A stretch of 64,000 bases of DNA from Phormidium tenue FACHB-886 (GTDB lineage Bacteria; Cyanobacteriota; Cyanobacteriia; Elainellales; Elainellaceae). Made by a program: the position numbers and the translations under genes. Shown here one piece after another: positions 27,565-36,886 of the stretch; position 1 is the first letter of the stretch; every line of letters starts with the position of its first letter. Below the pieces are notes generated by a model that saw only the letters and a list, made by a program, of their open reading frames with translations, made no database searches and was not told the origin of the DNA. The DNA lies in contig NZ_JACXWX010000004.1 in NCBI RefSeq assembly GCF_014764505.1, positions 300,840-364,839 on the forward strand. The letters run 5' to 3'.

Positions 27565-28122
27565 TCATCGATGAGGATGATGGGGACAAGGGCGCAGCGG
27601 GCAAAGTTCCACATCTAGCCGCTCTTGGCTGGCAAATTTTTTGATGTCATAGTGTGTCTCCAATGCCTCCAACATCTTGCCCACGTAAGCATGAACCTGA
27701 CTAGGAACCATCCCCACGCAGTGAATTGGTGGTACCACCGCTTGTTTCTCCTGCCCCTTCCAAATTTCAGCGCCGATCGCATGAATGGGTGTTTCAGCAC
27801 CTGGCTTGCGATACACCATCAAAACAGCAAAGCAAATATCCGCAAAAGCAGCCGTATCAACGATTAATGTCTCTGGCAGCGTTTCTCGCCGTTTGAGGCT
27901 GCGGGCGTGGTTGCGCCGATCGCGGTGGCGAGCATAAGAGCGACGACTGGGGCAAACAGCAGTATCATAGCAGCCATCCCCTTCTGCACCGTGGAGCTGC
28001 CTCACTTGTTCGATCGACAACATAGCACAGCGGCGGCATTTCTCAGGGATTTGCTTGCGGCCGGGAGTCTGCGGTTGGTCGGCAGTCCGTTTGGAGGAGG
28101 GTCTAGGCATCTTCATACCCAT
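27565..28122 (-). CDS. Conserved hypothetical protein with a CxxC..C..C N-terminal motif
   Basis: 185 aa. After a basic start comes CRRCAMLSIEQVRQLHG, then GDGCYDTAVCPSRRSYARHR, a zinc-ribbon-like arrangement (CxxC, C, C) followed by a strongly basic RDRRNHARSLKRRE stretch that could contact nucleic acid. The second half (AFADICFAVLMVYRKPG ... IHAIGAEIWKGQ) is mixed alpha/beta, and a Cys/His-rich tail (CPLRPCPHHPH) may add metal ligands. Similar proteins exist in cyanobacteria, to my recollection, but without function. It is operonic with the acidic protein downstream. Confidence 0.7.
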   Translation of the reverse strand: MGMKMPRPSSKRTADQPQTPGRKQIPEKCRRCAMLSIEQVRQLHGAEGDGCYDTAVCPSRRSYARHRDRRNHARSLKRRETLPETLIVDTAAFADICFAVLMVYRKPGAETPIHAIGAEIWKGQEKQAVVPPIHCVGMVPSQVHAYVGKMLEALETHYDIKKFASQERLDVELCPLRPCPHHPHR

Positions 28123-28677
28123 TAAAGGGGCAGTTTAGGGATGATCAAGGCATTCCTGGAGGAGTCCTTACCAGAATTAGATTGTACCTGGACGAGTTAG
28201 GCTTGTTGTATGGGCCAATCGAAAACTGATGGGACTATACAGTCTTGGGGCTATACAGTCTTGGGGCTATACAGTTTTTATTTGGACTGCAGAGATTGGG
28301 CGGGCAGACCTGTACGATGTAACTTCCCATCTCTATAGCTTTACTCCCCTTTCATTACTCTGACAGCCAAAAACTTTGGCAAAAGCTGAAAGTGTTTACA
28401 TTATCTGCCTTTTGCGTTTGATTTTCTAACCTCTACTTCAATTTGTAGATTTTACAGTCCAAAAAGTCCAATCGAGACTCAGCGCAAGTTTCAGACTTCG
28501 TGTTGAGAGTGACGAAAGTGGGGTTATGCCACTACGAGCATACGTTAGAACACATCTTTTCGTGAAAAGCCACGCCGCGTCAGGCTTTGCCGCAGACGGA
28601 CTCAATCTAGACGAGCGGCGCTATATCATGGAAGTAGACACAGCAATACTCTTCCAGAACCGATCAAAGATAAGACT
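28123..28677. other. Intergenic region with tandem repeat, no gene
   Basis: 555 bp upstream of both msrB (plus) and the Cys-motif gene (minus). Frames are short. It contains the 16-bp tandem repeat at 28231-28276. No tRNA or transposase motif was seen. Confidence 0.5.
28231..28276. repeat. 16-bp tandem repeat, three units
   Basis: GGRCTATACAGTCTTG repeated with a period of 16 (core CTATACAGT at 28235, 28251 and 28267). The CTATACAGT cores resemble -10-like hexamers (TATACA), so it could give tandem promoters, but it may be only slippage. Confidence 0.8.
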
Positions 28678-29091
28678 ATGGCAACCCCTAACGAAACCTT
28701 TAAAATCAATAAAACTGAAGAAGAATGGCGCAAAATTTTGACACCTGAGCAGTTTCATGTGCTGCGGAAGCACGGAACCGAGCGGGCTGGCACAAGCCCG
28801 CTTGATAAGGTCTACGACGCTGGCACTTATGTTTGTGCCGCCTGCGACCAAGCGTTGTTTAGCTCTGAAACTAAATTCAACAGCAGAACAGGGTGGCCCA
28901 GCTTTTATGCACCGCTTGAGGAGGCGATCGGCACAACCACCGATCGATCGCTGTTTATGACGCGCACAGAAGTTCACTGCAGCCGCTGCGGCGGACATTT
29001 GGGACATGTGTTTAATGATGGTCCTCAGCCTACAGGACAGCGCTACTGCATGAATGGTGTTTCGCTAAAGTTCATTCCGAGTCAAACTTAA
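28678..29091 (+). CDS. msrB: Peptide-methionine (R)-S-oxide reductase
   Basis: 137 aa. MsrB reduces methionine-R-sulfoxide in proteins, here presumably in the cytosol. Zinc Cys pairs CAAC (about residue 59) and CSRC (about 102), [30 protein letters not shown] with the catalytic Cys in RYCMNG, all in usual order. The sequence after the catalytic Cys is MNGVSLKF, as in the common bacterial form. The length is normal. It stands alone. Confidence 0.96.
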   Translation: MATPNETFKINKTEEEWRKILTPEQFHVLRKHGTERAGTSPLDKVYDAGTYVCAACDQALFSSETKFNSRTGWPSFYAPLEEAIGTTTDRSLFMTRTEVHCSRCGGHLGHVFNDGPQPTGQRYCMNGVSLKFIPSQT

Positions 29092-29101
29092 CTTGGTAAT
29101 G

Positions 29102-29132
29102 CCTTGAAGAGTAGTGCATTGAAGAGTAGTGA
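29102..29132. repeat. 15-bp tandem duplication
   Basis: Two adjacent copies of a TTGAAGAGTAGTG-containing 15-mer directly after the msrB stop. Confidence 0.6.
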
Positions 29133-29159
29133 AATAAGTGACAAGACTGTGCAGCTTGT

Positions 29160-29257
29160 ATAGTGGCGCAGGTGTCAGGACATGTTTTATGTAAAAGCCC
29201 CGCTACGCGGGGCTTTTACATAAAAATAGGTTTCGATCTAAGCGTGGAGTACCATAT
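29160..29257. repeat. Palindromic MITE-like element, copy 1
   Basis: Core hairpin with perfect 19-bp arms: left 29185-29203 beginning TTTTATGTAAAAGCCCC, right 29207-29225, 3-nt loop. Flanks of about 25 bp on either side can also pair weakly. The same core with related flanks recurs at 57287-57388. Non-coding, repeated and palindromic, so probably a small non-autonomous mobile element; it may also work as a terminator for msrB. Confidence 0.6.
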
Positions 29258-29274
29258 GACCAACCGTTGCAGCT

Positions 29275-29506
29275 AAGCCTGAGGATGGAACTAAAAGTGA
29301 GATTGCCAAATTAGCAGCAGAGCATCCGAGATGCAGTATCGCGGGATCACAGCAATGCTACATTGAGGGCGGCAGCGGGGGTGAACAAAAACCGAGTGCG
29401 ACGGCTGAGGAGCCGAATGGAATTAGCAGATCAATGTCGCAAGAAATATGTTGCAAGAAACGTTGCCGCATCATCAGGTGATGAAGATCGAGCCACAGTA
29501 TTATAA
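29275..29506 (+). pseudogene. Remnant of an IS3-family transposase (orfB type)
   Basis: Pieces of an IS3 orfB N-terminal region lie in order but in different frames: EIAKLAAEHPR, then YRGITAMLH, then AAAGVNKNRVRRLRSRMELA and KKYVARNVA, ending in TAA at 29506. This parallels the IS3 pattern LAxxHPRYGYRRI..L...G..VN.KRV.RLMR..GL...RKKY. The DDE catalytic core is absent. It lies directly after the MITE-like repeat. Confidence 0.6.
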
Positions 29507-29693
29507 ATTCTGCCAGTCACCGCAAAGATTGTAGATTTTTCAGATACAATGTGTTGATAAAATAGCATATTGTGTTTTATTTAGATTCAATTCATAATAA
29601 TTATTGTTGAAGGCTAAGTGTTCCAGTCTCCGTTGCTAAGGTCTTTGTTGGATCGACTAGGCATTTAAGCGATCGCCCTCAAGGATATTCATT

Positions 29694-30314
29694 ATGAAAC
29701 TGTTCTATATGCCTGGAGCCTGCTCCCTGGCTCCTCATATTGTTTTGGAATGGATTGGCAGACCTTATGAATTGGGCCGGGTAGAGCGTGGCAAAACTCG
29801 CGAACCAGACTTTTTAGCAATTAATTCGGCAGGTAAAGTACCAGCCCTGATCGAGGATAACGGTCAGGTGTTGACAGAAGCAGAAGCAGTTTTGCTGTAC
29901 CTTGCGGAAAAGTTTCCAGAGGCTCAGTTAGGTGCCAGCCCAACTGCAGAAGCGCGCTATGAAATGTACAAGTGGCTGTCTTACCTTACGGGTGATGTGC
30001 ATCCCGCTTTCTATCCCTATTTCCTCCCTCAACGCTACATTGCCGACGAGCATCAGTATCATGCGATTCGAGAAGCAGCTTACAAACAAATTGATGCCTG
30101 TTTTCAATTGCTCGATCGCCACCTGGAAAACCGCACTTACATGGTTGAAGATCGTCGTACCATTCTCGATCCCTATTTATTTGTCTTCTGCCGCTGGGGC
30201 AACACTTTACCAAACCCCTTTACTGCTTATCCCAACCTGCATCGTTTCCTGATGCGATTGGCAGAAGATGAAGGCGTACAACGAGCCATGCAGGCACAGC
30301 GCATCAGCCTTTAA
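29694..30314 (+). CDS. Glutathione S-transferase, bacterial beta-class-like
   Basis: 206 aa. The thioredoxin-fold N-terminus MKLFYMPGACSLAPHIVLEW has the Cys10 typical of beta-class GSTs. INSAGKVPALIEDNGQVLTE supplies the cis-Pro and glutathione contact, and EAEAVLLYLAEKFPEA continues it. The C-terminal domain is all-helical (CFQLLDRHLENRTYMVEDR ... DPYLFVFCRWG). It conjugates or reduces with glutathione; the substrate is unknown. A ribosome-binding site AAGGAT precedes the ATG. The isochorismatase-like gene follows after 185 bp, both possibly detoxification genes. Confidence 0.92.
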   Translation: MKLFYMPGACSLAPHIVLEWIGRPYELGRVERGKTREPDFLAINSAGKVPALIEDNGQVLTEAEAVLLYLAEKFPEAQLGASPTAEARYEMYKWLSYLTGDVHPAFYPYFLPQRYIADEHQYHAIREAAYKQIDACFQLLDRHLENRTYMVEDRRTILDPYLFVFCRWGNTLPNPFTAYPNLHRFLMRLAEDEGVQRAMQAQRISL

Positions 30315-30499
30315 TCGTGTTTATCAGCTACGAAACAGGCTAATGCTGCGAGAAGATCATCGCCTCAAACGATTTTCTCCGGCAAACACAATCTTTGTCT
30401 CCGCTAACGACAAAGAGCATGACAGGGAAGATGAATTCTTATCCCTCGTTTCATGCTGCAACGAACCTCAACAACGCTCAATATTAGGAGAGAGTTCTC

Positions 30500-31120
30500 A
30501 TGTCTACGTTTAAGTACAATCGTCTCGACAAAACGAACGCAGCGGTTTTATTGGTCGATCACCAGACTGGACTGTTCTCATTGGTGCGCGATTTTGCTGC
30601 CGCCGACTTCAAGAACAATGTTTTGGCACTGGCAGAGACAGCCAAGTTTTTTGGGCTTCCTACTATTTTAACGACCAGTTTTGAGCAAGGACCCAATGGG
30701 CCCATCCTGCCCGAACTGAAAGAGCTATTTCCTGATGCGCCATACATTGCGCGACCTGGACAAATTAACGCCTGGGATAACGAAGATTTCGTTAATGCGG
30801 TGGCTGCAACCGGACGGAAGCAACTGATTATTGCGGGTATCGTCACGGATGTTTGCGTTGCATTTTGCGCTCTGTCGGCGATCGAAGCGGGCTACGATGT
30901 TTTCGTAGTCACCGACGCATCTGGCACGTTCAATGAAACCTGTCGGTATACAGCCTGGGACCGAATGTCGAGTGCTGGAGTGCAACTAGTGAACTGGTTC
31001 AGCGTGGCTTGTGAACTGCATCGGGATTGGCGCAATGATGTTGAAGGTCTGGGGCATCTTTTGGCAGGCTATATTCCTGACTACAAGAACCTGATGACTA
31101 GCTATGCCGTGAAGAGGTAG
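30500..31120 (+). CDS. Isochorismatase-like cysteine hydrolase (YcaC type)
   Basis: 206 aa. AAVLLVDHQTGLF carries the catalytic Asp, and IVTDVCVAFCALSAIEAGYD the nucleophilic Cys of the cysteine-hydrolase superfamily; the cis-peptide region IAGIVTD is typical. Sequence and length fit YcaC-like hydrolases of unknown substrate, not nicotinamidase. AGGAGAGAG gives a clear ribosome-binding site. It is separated from the next gene by a 716-bp non-coding stretch. Confidence 0.9.
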   Translation: MSTFKYNRLDKTNAAVLLVDHQTGLFSLVRDFAAADFKNNVLALAETAKFFGLPTILTTSFEQGPNGPILPELKELFPDAPYIARPGQINAWDNEDFVNAVAATGRKQLIIAGIVTDVCVAFCALSAIEAGYDVFVVTDASGTFNETCRYTAWDRMSSAGVQLVNWFSVACELHRDWRNDVEGLGHLLAGYIPDYKNLMTSYAVKR

Positions 31121-31836
31121 AAATCGATTCAGCAGAGGAGAAGCTGTAGAATTCTTGATTCTCTGGATCTCTCCTCTGTTGTTTTTGCACAGATGTTATT
31201 TTTGCACATGTTTTAGGATGGAGTTTGAAGACAGGCAATCATTCGCTGGTATGGTGTTACGCATCCAGACTAAGGTACCTTTCCGTAAAAGCTCTACTGT
31301 GCAGAACTTTTACAGAAGATATTTACTCTTAGCTTATGCAAGTACCGTTTTTTCCACTGATGCTCCCTAATTTATCCTGGCTTAATGATTTAGCGGTTAA
31401 TAATACGATCGTTGTTACTTACCTGGCTTATTTCACCCTGTCCCCACTCACATAATCACTCTATCAGTAGCTGTATCTCAAATCTTAAAGGTAAGAAACC
31501 AGTTCTGGGCGATTTGCTAACAGATGGAGAATATCTCTATAGGTTCATTCAATTTCAATTTATAAATCCAACATTAACTCTGTGAAATGGGGATTGAAAG
31601 TTCCTCGCTTCTGGGCAAGTTTTAATCTAGGCAATAGTGGAGTTTCCACCTGAACTTGAGTTCAGGTGGAAACTCGGTCTAATTCTCCTTGAGAGCCTGC
31701 AATAGTTAACGAGCGATAAATTCTCTGTTTATAGCGCTTTGCGCTCAAATGAAGGGTGGAGTTTTGTGGTGTGCTCTGCGTAGCACACTAGTGCAATCCC
31801 TTATCAGCAGGTACTATTTAATTAAGGAAACAAACG
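31121..31836. other. Non-coding region upstream of the NarL-type system
   Basis: 716 bp with no credible gene. It contains the perfect palindrome at 31641-31674 and, at 31734-31795, TATAGCGC followed by the hairpin GTGTGCT-CTGCGT-AGCACAC and ACTAGTGC, which has a distant look of the MITE ends at 57287. The regulator promoter must lie in this region. Confidence 0.5.
31641..31674. repeat. Perfect 34-bp palindrome
   Basis: Sixteen-bp arms beginning AGTTTCCACCTGAACT, with a 2-bp centre, no mismatch. It is 162 bp upstream of the NarL-type regulator gene. It is too symmetrical for chance; it could be a terminator-type stem, an operator or an IS scar. Confidence 0.8.
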
Positions 31837-32532
31837 ATGCATCCGATGTCAGACTCAGCGATCCCAGCAAGCAATGCGCCACAGTTGGTCAAGCGAGAAG
31901 CAGTTATGAACTCCTCAACCATTCAAGTTCTTATTGCTGACGATCACCCGATCGTCAGAAGTGGGCTAGTTCGCATGATTGAGCTGACAAACGGCATGAA
32001 TGTGATCGCTGAAGCGGAAACAGGAGCGCAAGCGATCGAGCTGTTTCATCAACATCAGCCCGATGTCACGCTAATGGACTTGCGGATGACGGATATGACA
32101 GGCGTCGAGGCCATTACCACCATTCGCCAGCATTATCCCAATGCCCGCATCATTATTTTGACCACCTATGACACTGATGAAGACATTTTTCGGGGGTTAC
32201 AGGCAGGAGCCAGAGGGTATTTGCTCAAAGACAGTAAGATGAGCCAGCTGCTTGATGCAATTCGTAAAGTTCATGCTGGGCAAACCTGCATTCCACCCGA
32301 AGTGGGCGCAAAACTCGCTGAACGAATGAGCCAACCTCAGCTCAGCGATCGCGAACAAGATGTATTACGACGAATGGCGCAGGGTATGAACAATCAGGAA
32401 ATTGCCGAGGCTTTAAGTATCACTGAAAGCACAATCAAGTTTCACGTTAGCAACATTCTCAATAAGCTGGCAGTAGGCGATCGCACTCAAGCCGTTCTGG
32501 TTGCGATTAAACGGGGAGTGATTAACTTATAA
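31837..32532 (+). CDS. NarL/LuxR-family response regulator
   Basis: 231 aa. REC (about 28-145): LIADDHPIVRSG acidic pair, phospho-Asp 81 in TLMDLRM, Thr in ILTTYDT, Lys in YLLKDSK. LuxR HTH (about 165-230): LSDREQDVLRRMAQGMNNQE, then IAEALSITESTIKFHVSNIL. The ATG at 31837 has AAGGAAAC at a good distance; ATG 31906 is an alternative. It lies 51 bp before a large NarX-type kinase, evidently its partner. Confidence 0.94.
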   Translation: MHPMSDSAIPASNAPQLVKREAVMNSSTIQVLIADDHPIVRSGLVRMIELTNGMNVIAEAETGAQAIELFHQHQPDVTLMDLRMTDMTGVEAITTIRQHYPNARIIILTTYDTDEDIFRGLQAGARGYLLKDSKMSQLLDAIRKVHAGQTCIPPEVGAKLAERMSQPQLSDREQDVLRRMAQGMNNQEIAEALSITESTIKFHVSNILNKLAVGDRTQAVLVAIKRGVINL

Positions 32533-32583
32533 ACAAGCGCGAATAACTGGCTACAGGCAATGTAATCAGCAACGAGCAGGTGA

Positions 32584-35580
32584 GTGATGTTGGAGCCAAA
32601 TTTTGAGGATGACGCGTTGGCAAGGCTGAATGCAACGATTGCCCAACTTCAGCAGCAGATCACCCATCTAGAGCAGGAGAACGACTCACTGCGATCGGAT
32701 CTAGAGAGTTGCCGTAGTCAACAACAGGGTTCTCAGAGCCAGGTTGTAGAACTACAGCGATCGCTTGATCAACTGGCAGAATCAGAAGAACGATTTCGAA
32801 CTTTGTTTGAAATCAGCAGCGAAGGACTTTACTATGTAGAGTTTGATCCTCCCTATCCAGTCAATCTATCTTTTGAGGAACAGTGTGACCTCTTTCGTCA
32901 GAATCTTCGCGTTGTTAAAGTGAATTCCGCATTCGCTGCGATGTATGGTTTTGATAATCCGGATGAGCTGGTGGGTCTTAAAATCGCTGATGTTCACATT
33001 GAAGGCTCAGAGAAGAATGATGCATTTATTCGGGCCATTGTAGAGAATGGCTATCGGGGGTGCAATCTAGAAACAGAGGAGATCGATCGACAGGGCCGCA
33101 TCCGTTATTTCCTCAACAGCGGGATCGCCACGATCAAAGATGGCTATGTCGTGAGCGCTTGGGCCACTCAGGTCGATATTACAGAACTCAAAGAAGCGCA
33201 ACAAGCCCTACTGGAAGCCGAACAAAAACGGGCTGCAGAATTAGCCGAGGTAAATGCAGAAATTCTAGAGCGGGAGCGGGAGAAAGCAGTTCTCCTCTCC
33301 ATTAGCCAAACCATTGCCACAGTGCGAGATAAGTACGATTTGCTTCAGTTGATCATTGAACGAATCAAACCTTTGTTCAATTTCTACGACTGTGCAATTC
33401 CTCTAATTGGTCAAGATGGGAAATACTACTGCGACTTTTCTGATCTAACTTTGAATACAGATAATCCTGGCGCAAACGAATATTTGAATGAAGCAGGGTT
33501 CAACCAGGATGGTGGAATTGTCCTTCAAGGTTCAACCCTTGAATCGCTAATGCAACAAATTGAAGCAACAGGTCATCCTGTCATTTTTGACTATGAGCAG
33601 GATTGTACTGGCTATTCTGATGCTCATCTACTACAGGCGTTTCAGGATTTAGGATATAAAGAGGGATTAGCTACCCTATTGAAAGCAGGTGGCAAAGTAT
33701 TCGGCTGTCTTATCATCAATGCCCTGGAAAAACCCTTCTTCCCCTCTGAGCAGTTTTCCCTGTTCCAGGCGATCGCCGACCAAGTTGCAGTAGCGATCGC
33801 CAATATCATGGCGAATGAAGCAGTTTTAACTCATGAGAAGGCATTACAGCGCATTGAGCAAGAACGAGCAAATGAATTAGAACGGCGAGTTCAAGAACGA
33901 ACGGCTGAGCTGAACTACACAAACGCACTGCTTGATACATTATTTGAGACTGCCCCGGTTGGGTTTGCCTTCCTTGATTTTGAGCAACGGTATATCCGAA
34001 TTAATCAAGCCCTCGCCAAAATCAACGGTATTGATGCTCAGGCTCATATCGGGCAACCGATACATAGCATGCTGCCGCAAATGTCAGCAGAGTTTGCAGA
34101 AGACCTGCGGCAGGTTGCAGAGACAAGAGAACCCATCCTGGAAAAAGAAGTTTATGGCGAGACTCCCGCCGCTCCAGGACAACAGCGATATTGGTTAGCT
34201 AGCTATTACCCAATTCGGGCGGCCAATCAACAAGAGCTTGGTCTTGGCGCAATCATCTTAGAAATCACTGAGCGCAAACGAGCGGAGATACAGCTGCAAC
34301 AGCTTTCTACTCAGTTAGAAGAACGGGTTCAAGAACGAACCCTGCAGCTAGCCCAAACGATCGAACGGCTTAATGAGGAGATCGCTGAACGACGGCTAGC
34401 AGAACAATTAGCGCGGGGACAATCTGAGGTACTACTGCGAGTTTTAACGGGTCTAGCTAACAAACCTTCCCTGGATGCCATTTTGGGTGAAGTGTTGGCG
34501 GCAATTGTGACTGGGTTAAGCTTACAAGCTGGCAGTATTTGGTTATGGAATGAGAGAAATGCTGCACTCGAAGTTATAGCAGACGTGGATGATGACCGGA
34601 TTCGCTTGCAGTCTGAACTGGATAGGACAATCTACCGTATTCCACTGCAGCCTGACGAAGTAGAGGGTCTGAGGCAATCTCGATACTTCATTAACGATCG
34701 ACAAGAACTGGAAGCCAATCCCATCTGTGCTGCGTATCGATCGCTGCTGAGCGAAGAGATTCGCTCTATTCTTACCGTCCCACTACTGTCTTCAGATGCT
34801 TTAATTGGCTGTCTCTCGGTGCGGAGCAGCCGAGCAGCAGATTTCAGCACCGAAGAGCTAGAACTTGCCAGCGTTCTGGCCTACCAAGCGACGTTAGCCA
34901 TTCAACTGATCCAACTGGCAGAGGACGCTAAACAGGCTGCCATCCTGGAAGACCGCAACCAATTAGCCGGTGAAATTCATGATACGCTTGCCCAAACCTT
35001 TACCGGTATCTCTGTTCAACTAGAGTTGGCTCAATTCCTGATTCACCACAATTTAGCCGAAGTAGAAACCATTCTCGATCGCATTGGCGAACTGACTCAA
35101 ATGGGATTGGCAGAAGCTCGGCGTTCCGTTTGGGCATTGCATTCTACATCTGAAGATTATGCTGATTTGGCACAAAACCTCTCCCACAGCGTTGAAAGAA
35201 TGACTCAAGGGATGCTCACCCATGCCGAGATGACTATTTCTGGAGCACCTTACCTGCTCCCTCCCTTTATCGGTAAGAACGTCCTGCGGATTGGGCAGGA
35301 AGCAATCACAAACGTCTTGAAACATGCTCAAGCAGATTATCTTTGGGTTGAGTTAGCCTATGCGGCTGACCAGGTTATTCTCCGCGTCAAAGATAACGGC
35401 TGTGGTTTCTCACCCCAAGGAACCGCCGATGGATTTGGCTTAATTAGTATGTCTGAGCGAGCCGATCGCATTAATGGACAACTGACCATTACAAGCCAAC
35501 CTGGAAATGGGACAGAAATCTTGGTACGGTCTCCTAGTAGATTTCATCAGCTCACAGAGGCAGATGCTCGTGAGCAATAA
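32584..35580 (+). CDS. PAS/GAF sensor histidine kinase, HisKA_3 (NarX-like)
   Basis: 998 aa, cytosolic, no membrane helices. Order: coiled coil (1-60), PAS (about 65-205), GAF (about 235-410), coiled coil with RRVQERTAEL, PAS (about 445-565), coiled coil, GAF (about 625-780), then HisKA_3 with phospho-His 799 in GEIHDTLAQTF, and HATPase with EAITNVLKHAQA (N box), VKDNGCGF (G1) and GFGLISMSERA (G2). Two GAF and two PAS modules imply several soluble signals. No chromophore Cys is obvious. It pairs with the NarL-type regulator upstream. Confidence 0.93.
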   Translation: MMLEPNFEDDALARLNATIAQLQQQITHLEQENDSLRSDLESCRSQQQGSQSQVVELQRSLDQLAESEERFRTLFEISSEGLYYVEFDPPYPVNLSFEEQCDLFRQNLRVVKVNSAFAAMYGFDNPDELVGLKIADVHIEGSEKNDAFIRAIVENGYRGCNLETEEIDRQGRIRYFLNSGIATIKDGYVVSAWATQVDITELKEAQQALLEAEQKRAAELAEVNAEILEREREKAVLLSISQTIATVRDKYDLLQLIIERIKPLFNFYDCAIPLIGQDGKYYCDFSDLTLNTDNPGANEYLNEAGFNQDGGIVLQGSTLESLMQQIEATGHPVIFDYEQDCTGYSDAHLLQAFQDLGYKEGLATLLKAGGKVFGCLIINALEKPFFPSEQFSLFQAIADQVAVAIANIMANEAVLTHEKALQRIEQERANELERRVQERTAELNYTNALLDTLFETAPVGFAFLDFEQRYIRINQALAKINGIDAQAHIGQPIHSMLPQMSAEFAEDLRQVAETREPILEKEVYGETPAAPGQQRYWLASYYPIRAANQQELGLGAIILEITERKRAEIQLQQLSTQLEERVQERTLQLAQTIERLNEEIAERRLAEQLARGQSEVLLRVLTGLANKPSLDAILGEVLAAIVTGLSLQAGSIWLWNERNAALEVIADVDDDRIRLQSELDRTIYRIPLQPDEVEGLRQSRYFINDRQELEANPICAAYRSLLSEEIRSILTVPLLSSDALIGCLSVRSSRAADFSTEELELASVLAYQATLAIQLIQLAEDAKQAAILEDRNQLAGEIHDTLAQTFTGISVQLELAQFLIHHNLAEVETILDRIGELTQMGLAEARRSVWALHSTSEDYADLAQNLSHSVERMTQGMLTHAEMTISGAPYLLPPFIGKNVLRIGQEAITNVLKHAQADYLWVELAYAADQVILRVKDNGCGFSPQGTADGFGLISMSERADRINGQLTITSQPGNGTEILVRSPSRFHQLTEADAREQ

Positions 35581-35662
35581 GTAAAGCTACAGCTCTTCCA
35601 GCAGTTTTTAACCGAATAACCCAAAAATCTTTCGATAGGCGCGTAGCGCCATAATAAACTCC

Positions 35663-36397
35663 CTAGACGACACCGCCATTGGCACGAATATGTTGTCCTG
35701 TGATCCAACGAGCATCGTCTGAGACCAGCATCGCCACAGCATCTGCTACATCGATCGGCTGCCCTAACCGTCCTAAGGGAGTTTGGGCAATTAGCTGATC
35801 CACCTGTGCCTGATCCAGAACGAGACCATCTGTGCTCGTTACACCGGGCGAAACAGTATTAACAGTAATACCCCGTGCCCCTAGTTCTTTTGCCAATCCT
35901 GCGCTAAATTGCTCGATCGCCGCCTTTGCCCCAGCGTACGCTCCTCCGGTGGGAATTGCCATCACCGTACCGCTGGTAGAGATGCTGACAATCCGACCGC
36001 CATCCGTGAGATGATGCGCTGCTTGCTGAAGTGCGAAGTAGACCCCACGGGTAATATCAAACATGCTGTCGTATTCTTCCAGAGTCATCTCAGCCGTTGG
36101 CTTAAAGATATTTTTTCCAGCCGCATTATTGACCAGGATATCGACCTTGCCGAAGTGTTCGATCGCCTTTTGAAACAACGCCCGGACATCTTCAAGCTTT
36201 CGCACATCCACCTGAACTGCCGTTGCCCTTGCTCCACCTGCTTCAATCGTTGAAACAACCTCTTCTGCTTTGTCTCGGTTTCCGGTGTAGGTAACAACGA
36301 CATTTGCTCCATCCCGTCCAAGCCGTTCTGCGATCGCCCGCCCAATCCCTCGCGATGAGCCTGTGACAATGGCAACTTTTCCTTGCAAAGCTGGCAT
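35663..36397 (-). CDS. SDR-family oxidoreductase (FabG-like)
   Basis: 244 aa. TGSSRGIGRAIAERLG is the NAD(P) motif, followed by NNAAGK, the catalytic Ser in VSISTSG and YAGAKAAIEQF (YxxxK). The C-terminal GQHIRANGG is of the usual kind. The T-Y-T-G-N-R cofactor pocket suggests NADPH. It is divergent from the HxlR gene, sharing a 117-bp promoter with a clear operator, so it is probably the regulated target. Only one other SDR (54804) is in the window. Confidence 0.93.
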   Translation of the reverse strand: MPALQGKVAIVTGSSRGIGRAIAERLGRDGANVVVTYTGNRDKAEEVVSTIEAGGARATAVQVDVRKLEDVRALFQKAIEHFGKVDILVNNAAGKNIFKPTAEMTLEEYDSMFDITRGVYFALQQAAHHLTDGGRIVSISTSGTVMAIPTGGAYAGAKAAIEQFSAGLAKELGARGITVNTVSPGVTSTDGLVLDQAQVDQLIAQTPLGRLGQPIDVADAVAMLVSDDARWITGQHIRANGGVV

Positions 36398-36468
36398 AGC
36401 TGAAGATTTCCTTGTCCTAAACGAGAATCAACCTCTATAGGGTATACTTCTACTAACTTTTTCGGAAG

Positions 36469-36488
36469 TACTTACTTTTTTGTAAGTA
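36469..36488. promoter_or_regulatory. Operator palindrome between SDR and HxlR genes
   Basis: TACTTAC-N6-GTAAGTA, perfect 7-bp arms. Position: 26 bp upstream of the HxlR ATG and 71 bp upstream of the SDR ATG. HxlR dimers bind palindromes of this size, so this is the likely site of auto- and cross-regulation. Confidence 0.7.
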
Positions 36489-36514
36489 AAGCAGCTTGAA
36501 AGAAGGAACTGCCA

Positions 36515-36856
36515 ATGCAGGAGGAGCAGACTGAGGGGACAGTGTTTGTGCAAACAACCCTGCAAATTTTAGGGGGCAAATGGAAGATCCTGATTTTGTG
36601 GCACCTGAAGGACACTGCCAGACGTTACAGCGAACTCAAGCGATTAATTCCCGAAATTACTGAAAAGATGTTGATTCAGCAGCTGCGGGAATTAGAAAAC
36701 GATGGAATTGTTCAACGCACGGTATTTTCAGAAATGCCTCCTAAAGTAGAATACTCATTCACTGAGTATGGTAGGAGACTTGAACCTGTGTTACAGACGC
36801 TCTGCAGGTGGGGAGAGCAGCACCTAAAACGGCTAGAGTCAGACCAGGTTGGATAA
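36515..36856 (+). CDS. HxlR-family transcriptional regulator
   Basis: 113 aa winged-helix protein: LQILGGKWKILILWHLKDT, RYSELKRLIPEITEKMLIQQ, LRELENDGIV and PKVEYSFTEYGRRLEPVL are the ordered HxlR motifs. HxlR proteins sense aldehydes, quinones or redox and repress a divergent oxidoreductase. The first helix lacks the family's usual N-terminal Cys (the start is MQEEQTEGTVFV), so sensing may differ. The ribosome-binding site is AAGGAA. Confidence 0.93.
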   Translation: MQEEQTEGTVFVQTTLQILGGKWKILILWHLKDTARRYSELKRLIPEITEKMLIQQLRELENDGIVQRTVFSEMPPKVEYSFTEYGRRLEPVLQTLCRWGEQHLKRLESDQVG

Positions 36857-36886
36857 ATTAAAAATGGTAATGAGCTTATCAACCAG

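Noticed and set aside
31734..31795. A third copy of the MITE-like element
   Set aside because: Only TATAGCGC and a CTAGTGC-like end resemble the other copies; the core stem TTTTATGTAAAAGCCCC is absent, so I did not annotate it as such.
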